Shown here: in pieces, positions 58,801 through 64,000 of the stretch | Layout of the letters: each line of letters begins with the position of its first letter | How positions within the stretch are numbered: position 1 is the stretch's first letter | Source: CAWFPR01 sp963817635 | Lineage (GTDB): Bacteria > Acidobacteriota > Vicinamibacteria > Vicinamibacterales > 2-12-FULL-66-21 | Length of the DNA: 64,000 nt | Reading direction: 5' to 3' | Assembly (NCBI GenBank): GCA_963817635.1 | Contig: CAWFPR010000026.1 | Coordinates: 1 to 64,000, forward strand | Notes under the pieces: model-generated | Databases searched by the model: none | What the model was told of the DNA's origin: nothing | What the model saw: only the letters and a program-made list of their open reading frames with translations | Position numbers and translations under genes: made by a program

Positions 58801-59158
58801 CTATTCCTTGGCGGGCGACGGGTTCATGATGCGGCCGATCGCCTCCACCATCTGCGACCAGCGATCCTGTTCGCGGGAGAGCTGCGCCTTGCCGGCGGCG
58901 GTGAGGCGGTAGTACTTCGCCCGCTGGTTGGCTTCGCTGAGCGCCCACTCCGACTTCAGCCAGCCGCGCTTTTCCAGCCGGTGCAGCGCGGGGTAGAGGG
59001 AGCCTGTTTCGACTTTGAGCAGATCGTCGGACTGCGAGCGAATCGCCTGACCGATGCCGTGGCCGTGCTGCGGGTCCCCACTGAAGAGTCCGGAGCACGA
59101 GCATGTCGAGGGTGCCCTGGAGGATGTCGAGCCGCGAGTCGTCGGGTGTCCTGGCCAT
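58801..59158 (-). CDS. PadR family transcriptional regulator (one frameshift)
   Basis: Winged-helix repressor of about 118 residues. It starts at ATG 59158, MARTPDDSRLDILQGTLDML. After a shift near 59075 the domain continues HGIGQAIRSQSDDLLKVETG, SLYPALHRLEKRGWLKSEWA and ANQRAKYYRLTAAGKAQL, ending MNPSPAKE with stop at 58801. The SLYPALHRLE and GWL/YYRLT segments are the PadR hallmark. It abuts ADOP permease 3 (8 bases), the standard pairing in which PadR represses its permease in response to an unknown ligand. An AT-rich palindrome-like stretch with CTACG/CGTAG-type elements (59165-59205) upstream is a possible operator. Confidence 0.87.
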
Positions 59159-59164
59159 AGGTGT

Positions 59165-59205
59165 AGAGAGTCTACGGCATAGGACGTAGACCGTCTACAA
59201 CTTGT
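59165..59205. promoter_or_regulatory. Candidate PadR operator/promoter region
   Basis: The short gap upstream of padR contains AGAGTCTACGGCATAGGACG then TAGACCGTCTACAAC. GTCTAC occurs twice (59172 and 59195), with GTAGA in between on the plus strand giving partial dyad symmetry. PadR proteins usually bind their own promoter at such repeats. Suggestive only. Confidence 0.35.
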
Positions 59206-59226
59206 TCCGGCCGCCCGGGATGAACC

Positions 59227-60051
59227 CTACGCGCCGGATGCGAGGTCCAGCGTCCCGAGCGAATCTCTCACGGTCGAGACGCCTTGCGGCAGAGCCTGCC
59301 GGTCCCCCGCGGTCAGGGGCGCATCCTGAATGTCGACGTTGCAGTTGATGCCGCAGGCGCCACCGATCGTGCCGGCGACGGTAAACGTCCGCTCCGCCGG
59401 CGTCAGGAGCTCCGCCAGTCCAATCTGGAACGTCCGGGTGCGCGTGCCGTGGAACTGCAGCGTGACGCGGCAATCGGCCTGGCCGGTCTTGTGCACTTCC
59501 AGTGTGAAGGGCAGATCGCCGAGCACGCGCACGAGGATCGCCTGGATCTGGACGGCCGAATACGGCGACAACGTGACCTCGGTCTGGTTGCTCCAGTCCT
59601 TCTCGTGGCGCCACGCTTCGCCGCTCGTCAACGACACGCTCATCTGCATGTTCAGGGTCAGCTCTGACGACAGGCCCGGAAGACTGGCCTTCTCGGTCAC
59701 GCTCGCGCCGAGCGTCACGCCGTTCGTGATGGACCAGTGGAACTCCTGCGTCTCCTTCTCGCCATAGCTAACGGTGTATTTCGCCACGGCGGCGCTGTTG
59801 TTCCTGATGCCCGATAGCTCCACGTGCGTGGGGATGCTCACTTCTTTCGTGGCGAATGCGCCGAACGTCGCCTTGACGGTCTGATCGAGGCCGGAGAGCT
59901 TCACCAGCTCCACGCGTTGAATGTCCGTGGTCTTGATGGTGTGCCCCTGTTTCGCGGCGGCCGCGACGATGCGCTCGCGAATCGTCTTGTCGTGCTTCGC
60001 CATCGCCGCAACCGTACGGGCTTTGAGAATGTCGTCCACGCTCTGACTCAC
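59227..60051 (-). CDS. Aerolysin/ETX-MTX2-like pore-forming protein
   Basis: 274 residues, intact. The central part has the Ser/Thr-rich amphipathic pattern of aerolysin-type stems: ITNGVTLGASVTEKASLPGL, then SSELTLNMQMSVSLTSGEAW, then WSNQTEVTLSPYSAVQIQAI. That is strand, insertion loop, strand, and an exit strand with P-Y-S. The closing strands are QADCRVTLQFHGTRTRTF and the Cys-containing GGACGINCNVDI. The N-terminal ~60 residues are helical and charged (DDILKARTVAAMAKHDKTIR), not a signal peptide. So it is not secreted by Sec and may leave by lysis or act inside. No immunity gene, lectin domain or secretion system is adjacent. The match is by fold pattern, not by strong identity. Confidence 0.6.
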   Translation of the reverse strand: MSQSVDDILKARTVAAMAKHDKTIRERIVAAAAKQGHTIKTTDIQRVELVKLSGLDQTVKATFGAFATKEVSIPTHVELSGIRNNSAAVAKYTVSYGEKETQEFHWSITNGVTLGASVTEKASLPGLSSELTLNMQMSVSLTSGEAWRHEKDWSNQTEVTLSPYSAVQIQAILVRVLGDLPFTLEVHKTGQADCRVTLQFHGTRTRTFQIGLAELLTPAERTFTVAGTIGGACGINCNVDIQDAPLTAGDRQALPQGVSTVRDSLGTLDLASGA

Positions 60052-60083
60052 CAGTCACCTCCCTGAGTCGTCGTCACTGCCTA

Positions 60084-60689
60084 CTATGGTCCCGGCACAA
60101 TCGCCGGTCGCGGGGCAGCCGCTTTCCTGCCGGCGATCCATCGCCTGAATCGAAACGCGTTTTCCGGCAGCTGCAGATCCATGCCGTAGTGATTCGGGCC
60201 CACGGCTGCGACCTTCGCCACGACCACGCTCAGATCGTCTCGCGCGAAGGCGTCGATCGCCGCCTCGCCGAAGGCCACCACCGAGTCCACCGCGGCGACG
60301 TACTCGATGCCGGCGCCGCGCGCCATCGCCGCGAGATCGGTGATGCCCGACGTGGTGTGCGAGTCGAATCCTCCCGTCGACAGCAGGCTGCCGTTGTCGA
60401 AGATGAAGTGCACGAGGTTCCGCGGCCGGTACCGCGCGAGCGTCGCGAGCGTGCCGAGGTTCATGAGGACCGAGCCGTCGCCGTCGAGCACGACGATCTT
60501 CTCCTGCGGCAGGTGCAGCGCAAGGCCCAGGCCGATCGAGGACGCCAGCCCCATCGCGTGCTGCAGGTAGAAGAAGTTCTCTCTGTGCCCGAGGTCGTAG
60601 AGCTCCTGCGCGCACGCGCCCATGATCGTGACGACAGCCTTGTCGTCCAGCTCCGGATAGAGCATCGCGATGCACTCGGCGCGCTTCAC
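60084..60689 (-). CDS. ThDP-dependent decarboxylase beta subunit (sulfopyruvate/phosphonopyruvate decarboxylase-like)
   Basis: 201 residues from a GTG at 60689 (VKRAECIAMLYPELDDKAVV). This is the ThDP-pyrophosphate-binding half: GDGSVLMNLGTLATLARYRP followed by FDNGSLLSTGGFDSHTTSGI, i.e. the GDG-x(~25)-N motif, and an earlier FFYLQHAMGLASSIGLGLAL. Size and split match ComE of sulfopyruvate decarboxylase; phosphonopyruvate decarboxylase is the usual single-chain relative. Its GTG overlaps the alpha-subunit stop (GTGA, 60686-60689), so the two are translationally coupled. No coenzyme M, phosphonate mutase or sulfolactate genes lie nearby, hence the true 2-oxo acid is unknown. Confidence 0.82.
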   Translation of the reverse strand: MKRAECIAMLYPELDDKAVVTIMGACAQELYDLGHRENFFYLQHAMGLASSIGLGLALHLPQEKIVVLDGDGSVLMNLGTLATLARYRPRNLVHFIFDNGSLLSTGGFDSHTTSGITDLAAMARGAGIEYVAAVDSVVAFGEAAIDAFARDDLSVVVAKVAAVGPNHYGMDLQLPENAFRFRRWIAGRKAAAPRPAIVPGP

Positions 60690-61202
60690 AGCGCGTCTTC
60701 CATCAAGTCGCGCGTGAGGAGCAGCGCGACGGGCGACAGCGCAGCTTTGCGAGAGCGTGTAGGCCTCCCGCACCTGGCGCCCGACGGCCTCCGGAGTGCG
60801 CGCGTACTCGAAGGGGATATTCAACGCGCGCAGCACGCCTTCAGTGACGATGCCGCCGCGCGTGTGCCAGGGATACGGCTCGCCCCAGTGGCCGCGCAGC
60901 GCGATCAGCATGCACAAGGGGATGCCGTAGAGCATCGCGAGCGAGACGATGCCGTTCATCGCCGCCAGGAACCCGTGGTTCTGCATGAGCAGAATATGGC
61001 GCTCGCCGGCGAAGTAGGCACCCGCCGCGATGCCAATCGCCTCTTCTTCTTTCGCGACCTGGATCAGCCGCATGTCCGGGTCGCGTTCGGCGTGCTGCAG
61101 CAGCAGCCCGAGCCACGTCTCGGGCAGCGCGGACAGCGACGTGATGCCGGCGTCCTTGATGGCCTTGAAGACGACCTTCGAATTCTCGTAGGAGACGGAC
61201 AT
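60686..61202 (-). CDS. ThDP-dependent decarboxylase alpha subunit (one frameshift)
   Basis: About 172 residues, the pyrimidine-binding half of the same enzyme as the following gene (ComD-like). It starts MSVSYENSKVVFKAIKDAGI with LSALPETWLGLLL. The ThDP-activating Glu lies in VAKEEEAIGIAAGAYFAG, followed by LMQNHGFLAAMNGIVSLAML and LRGHWGEPYPWHTRGG. After EAYTLS an indel near 60748 shifts the frame; the continuation KAALSPVALLLTRDLMEDAL ends with TGA overlapping the beta-subunit GTG. Reading straight on without correction would create an artificial fusion, so two genes are preferred. Confidence 0.82.
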
Positions 61203-61434
61203 GAGCGAGCAGGAATTGTAGCGCGTCCGTGGGGCATCCAGAATTGTTCACGCTGTGACCATGTCCGTCCGCGCTGCGCCGGGGTATCTTGACTGGCGCG
61301 CGCAGACTGGTCAGATCGCGCACGTCGCGGAGAGCCGGCTGAGCTGGATTGATGCTGCGGCAGCCGTGCCCAGGCCCGCCTTCTCCCGCATGCGGCCGGC
61401 GGCGGCCGTTTCCTGGCCGTGGACCACCGGGCGG
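61203..61434. other. Intergenic region with no supported gene
   Basis: 232 bases between the M55 peptidase stop and the decarboxylase alpha-subunit start. One short open frame contains YLDWRAQ, vaguely like a permease loop, but nothing else supports it. Confidence 0.4.
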
Positions 61435-62346
61435 CTACGGCGTGATGTCCGGACGGTATTCGCTGATGAACTCCATGATCGCCGAGGCCTCCGCCATGTC
61501 CTTCGCGCGGAACCTGATCGAATGCGAATCGGTGCGCTCGAAGATCGGAAGGTACCCGAGCACCTCAACAGGCATGTAGTTCTTGAAACTGACGTCCACC
61601 GTCACCGGTCCCGGCACTTTGTACGGCTTGAAATCCTGACGGCGAGCCATCGCGGCGCGCACGGTATTGCGGATGAGATCGTACGACGCCTGCGGCGTGA
61701 GGGTATTCGCCGCGTGGAACCCGAGCGTGCGCTTCGTTTCCGCCGCCTCGATGGGCCCAATCACGCTCCGCACCTCCGCAATCGCCGCGTCGTCACCCGA
61801 CATCATGATGACGGGAACGTTGAACTCGCCGGCGATGGCGGCGTTCCATGCGCCTTCGGTGACGGCGACGCCGTTCAGCGCCACGCGCGTGAGGTTCGCG
61901 CTCGAGAAGGTGTGCGCCCGCACGCCCTTCGTGTTGTTCGTGCTGGCGTGATAGCCGATGAAGATCGCCGCATCCACGTCCTGATCGACGCCCGCCATCA
62001 TGCTGAGACGCCGGGGCCACGACCGGATGATGCGGACGCCGGCCGGGAATTCCTCGATGAGGAGGTTCTCGCCGTTGCCGTGCGCGTCGGCGACGACAAT
62101 CTCGGTCGCCCCGCCGATCTTCGCGCCGTCGATCGCCGCCAGCGCCTCGCGCGTCATGAACTCGCGATACCGCGAGTACTCGAAACCGGCCGGTCCGAGC
62201 TGATCGGCCGTCACGGTACCGACGACCCCCTCCATGTCCACGGAGATGTGGACCTTGAGCCTGGGCGCCTGGGCGGGAGCAGCCGGTCCCGCGAGTGTAT
62301 AGCCACCGGCCAGAAGCACCATCAACGCTGTCAATCGCGCTCGCAT
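61435..62346 (-). CDS. M55 family D-aminopeptidase (DppA-like), exported
   Basis: 303 residues. A signal peptide (MRARLTALMVLLAGGYTLAG) precedes the DppA fold. Zinc ligands are visible in order: VDMEG (Asp, Glu; about residue 38), ADAHGNG (His), IGYHAST (His) and the Glu in VAVTEGAWNAA. In Bacillus DppA this metal set binds D-Ala-D-Ala-type peptides; here the signal peptide suggests periplasmic recycling of D-amino-acid peptides. The C-terminal KNYMPVEVLGYLP and SHSIRFRAKDMAEA segments are typical. ATG 62346 is followed by an intact frame. It is 232 bases from the decarboxylase genes on the same strand; no murein-recycling cluster is seen. Confidence 0.9.
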   Translation of the reverse strand: MRARLTALMVLLAGGYTLAGPAAPAQAPRLKVHISVDMEGVVGTVTADQLGPAGFEYSRYREFMTREALAAIDGAKIGGATEIVVADAHGNGENLLIEEFPAGVRIIRSWPRRLSMMAGVDQDVDAAIFIGYHASTNNTKGVRAHTFSSANLTRVALNGVAVTEGAWNAAIAGEFNVPVIMMSGDDAAIAEVRSVIGPIEAAETKRTLGFHAANTLTPQASYDLIRNTVRAAMARRQDFKPYKVPGPVTVDVSFKNYMPVEVLGYLPIFERTDSHSIRFRAKDMAEASAIMEFISEYRPDITP

Positions 62347-62480
62347 GTGAACTCCTTCCACGGACGAGCCCGATTGTAGCCGCGTTGTCGCAGGTTTGGC
62401 GCGGTCGAACGCTCCTCCCGTCGATCCGCGGCGAGGACGCCGGTTCTTTGCGTTTGACGCCCGCATGGCCGGATTTACGT

Positions 62481-62698
62481 GCTGATCGAACGCGCGTCAG
62501 TGCGACCTGCAGCCGCAGAGCGTTGCCGGCGGCCCGGTTCCGGTCCGGGCGTACATCGAGGAACTGCTGCCCGACGTGCTCGAAGGCAGGATTCAGCCTG
62601 GCCGGGTCTTCGATCGGGTCACGAACCTCGACGGCGTGCCCGACGGATACCGAGCGATGAACGAGCGCGAGGCGCTCAAGGTCATGATTGCTTTCTAG
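62481..62698 (+). pseudogene. C-terminal remnant of a zinc-dependent alcohol dehydrogenase
   Basis: Only about 72 codons remain, with no start. The readable end is GGPVPVRAYIEELLPDVLEG, RIQPGRVFDRV, DGVPDGYRAMNEREALKVMI and a stop at 62698. This is the tail of a glutathione-independent formaldehyde-dehydrogenase-like medium-chain enzyme: the Pro-V-R/H helix, the last substrate-domain helix, and the final Y-R-x-M/F-N strand. Nothing of the zinc sites or the NAD-binding fold is upstream (the preceding ~130 bases are non-coding). A deletion or rearrangement has removed the rest. Confidence 0.7.
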
Positions 62699-62796
62699 GA
62701 CAGCGCCGTACCGAGTAGGATCCTCGCAGGACGCCGAACCAGTTCGAATCGCCCGGCATGGGCGACCTCCCTGCCGTTGCGGAAGGAGCCATACGG

Positions 62797-64000
62797 ATGA
62801 AAGCCAGGACGGGACTCATCGCACTACTCATCGCATCGTCGGTCGCGTATGTGTGCGCGGCGGATTGGCCGGCATATCTGGGACCCAGGAGAGACGGCAC
62901 GTCGACGGAGACCGGCCTCTTGCGGTCGTGGCCGAACGAGGGCCCGAAGGTCCTCTGGACCGCCCCTGTGGGGATCGGCTACGGCGGCCCGGTCGTCAGC
63001 GCCGGCAAGGTCTACCTGCTGGACAGGGACGACGCCGTCGGAGACACGCTGCGGTGTCTGGACTTCGCCACGGGCAAGGAGCTGTGGAACTTCACGTACA
63101 AAGCGCCAGGGAGGTTCGACCATCCCGGTTCGCGAACGACGCCGACGGTCGATGGTGACCTCGTGTATACGTTCGGGCCGCTCGGCGACCTGTATGCCAT
63201 CAGCACGACGACGCACAAGCCGGTCTGGAACAAGAACGCCTGGAAGGACTTCGGCGGAGGCGCGCTGCCCCGGTGGGCGTTGACCCAGAACCCCCTCGTG
63301 TATCGCAACCTGGTCATCGTGGCATCGCAGACGCCACAGACGAGCGTGGTGGCGTACGACAAGCTGACTGGCGCGCTGAAGTGGAAATCACCCGTGCTGT
63401 CCGGCGGTGCCGGGTACGTCAGCCCGTCGCTCGTCAACGTCGGCGGAGCCGATCACCTCGTGATGATCATGGCCTCCAATGGATTTGGCCGTAGCGCGCG
63501 CGGCGGCAGCGTCAACGGTCTCGACCCGCTCACCGGGGCGGTCCTGTGGACCTACGGCAACTGGCAGTGCGGGATTCCCGTTCCGCACGCAGTCGATGCC
63601 GGTGAGGGGCGGATCCTCATCACGGGCGGGTACAACGCGGGCGCCGCCATGATCAAGGTCCAGAAGGCAGCAGGCGGGACCTTCAGCGTCTCGGAGCTGT
63701 TCAAGAACGTCAACTTCGGCGCCCACACACAGCCGCCTATCCTGTACAAGGACCATTTCTACGTGCCGTACACCATCAACGAGCGCAGCGACGGACTGGT
63801 GTGCATGACGATGGCCGGCCAGGTCAAGTGGAAGACGGGCGACGAGCCGTCGTTCAACAAGGGCGGCGCCGTGCTCGCCGACGGTCTGCTGCTCTCTCTC
63901 GACGGCAGCAAGACGCTGTATCTCATCGAGCCCGATCCATCGGGCTTCAAGCCGCTCGCCAGCGCGGAGCTGCTGGAGGATGGCGAGAACTGGGCACCTC
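62797..64000 (+). CDS. PQQ-like beta-propeller protein (cut by window end)
   Basis: 401 codons present, running off the window, intact. ATG 62797 has GGAAGGAG upstream. A signal peptide (TGLIALLIASSVAYVCA) is followed by DWPAYLGPRRDGTSTETGLL, the WPxxxGP-RRDG opening of PQQ-like propeller proteins. Repeats such as LRCLDFATGKELWNFTYK, VVAYDKLTGALKWKSPV and NGLDPLTGAVLWTYGNW show alternating G-K/A-x-x-W closing strands. It resembles the propeller part of the protein at 54197-56083 but has no membrane region at the N-terminus. No dehydrogenase active-site residues or CxxCH are seen in the visible part. Probably periplasmic; role unknown. Confidence 0.88.
   Translation, partial: MKARTGLIALLIASSVAYVCAADWPAYLGPRRDGTSTETGLLRSWPNEGPKVLWTAPVGIGYGGPVVSAGKVYLLDRDDAVGDTLRCLDFATGKELWNFTYKAPGRFDHPGSRTTPTVDGDLVYTFGPLGDLYAISTTTHKPVWNKNAWKDFGGGALPRWALTQNPLVYRNLVIVASQTPQTSVVAYDKLTGALKWKSPVLSGGAGYVSPSLVNVGGADHLVMIMASNGFGRSARGGSVNGLDPLTGAVLWTYGNWQCGIPVPHAVDAGEGRILITGGYNAGAAMIKVQKAAGGTFSVSELFKNVNFGAHTQPPILYKDHFYVPYTINERSDGLVCMTMAGQVKWKTGDEPSFNKGGAVLADGLLLSLDGSKTLYLIEPDPSGFKPLASAELLEDGENWAP

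Noticed and set aside
60084..61202. A single 372-residue fused decarboxylase
   Set aside because: The junction sequence makes no sense in that frame, whereas the neighbouring frame gives the normal alpha-subunit end with TGA overlapping a GTG start. Two genes fit better.
61255..61434. Fragment of an ADOP-type permease (YLDWRAQ)
   Set aside because: A single seven-residue likeness, no flanking homology and a weak frame.

Overview
The window is GC-rich and densely packed on both strands. Its gene content points to an Acidobacteriota bacterium, most likely class Vicinamibacteria. This is inferred from family content, not from a marker gene. The supporting families are three large FtsX/MacB-type orphan permeases without an ATPase (the acidobacterial ADOP type, one beside a PadR regulator), a giant BNR/VPS10 beta-propeller, a TonB receptor with a carboxypeptidase-like N-domain, an ECF42-type sigma factor with DGPF proteins, and many exported peptidases and glycosidases. 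There are no rRNA or tRNA genes, insertion sequences, phage genes or CRISPR arrays.

Layout. 1-8.2 kb: end of an S9 peptidase, an MBL hydrolase, a two-subunit aconitase X, a GH92 mannosidase, a lipoprotein hydrolase and asnB. 8.3-14.4 kb: a DMSO-reductase-family molybdoenzyme with a fused FeS/membrane-anchor subunit, then a family B DNA polymerase. 14.4-20.6 kb: an M1 peptidase, an operon of penicillin acylase, membrane LuxR regulator and DUF4199 protein, and a CadC-like regulator. 20.7-25.5 kb: a degenerate sigma-54 AAA protein, a PEP-CTERM surface protein of lower GC, and ADOP permease 1. 25.6-28.9 kb: DGPF, DoxX, ECF42 and DGPF. 29-37.9 kb: an esterase, then a sigma-54 activator facing an operon of octaheme cytochrome c, cytochrome b and two YeeE/YedE sulfur-anion transporter halves, followed by a Tat-exported PLP enzyme. 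38-48.6 kb: a flavin oxidase, the BNR protein, a methyltransferase, a membrane protein, a polyphosphate:AMP phosphotransferase and a TonB receptor. 48.7-59.2 kb: a broken M16 peptidase, ADOP permeases 2 and 3, a PQQ propeller protein and PadR. 59.2-64 kb: an aerolysin-like protein, a ComDE-like decarboxylase, an M55 aminopeptidase, an alcohol dehydrogenase remnant and a second PQQ propeller (cut by the window end).

The best-supported system is the 30.9-36.5 kb sulfur/electron-transfer locus. It combines a bEBP activator, a 14-bp inverted repeat as likely enhancer, a consensus -24/-12 promoter, and four tightly coupled genes. They would bind or take up sulfur oxyanions and reduce them through a membrane-anchored octaheme cytochrome.

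Many genes are split by single-base indels while their conserved motifs continue in another frame. This looks mostly like sequencing or assembly error, so such genes are given as one feature with the shift noted. The M16 gene at 48.7-51.6 kb is far worse than its neighbours. Several spacers carry short tandem repeats of 7-11 bp, and one 11-bp family occurs twice, 34 kb apart, in opposite orientation.
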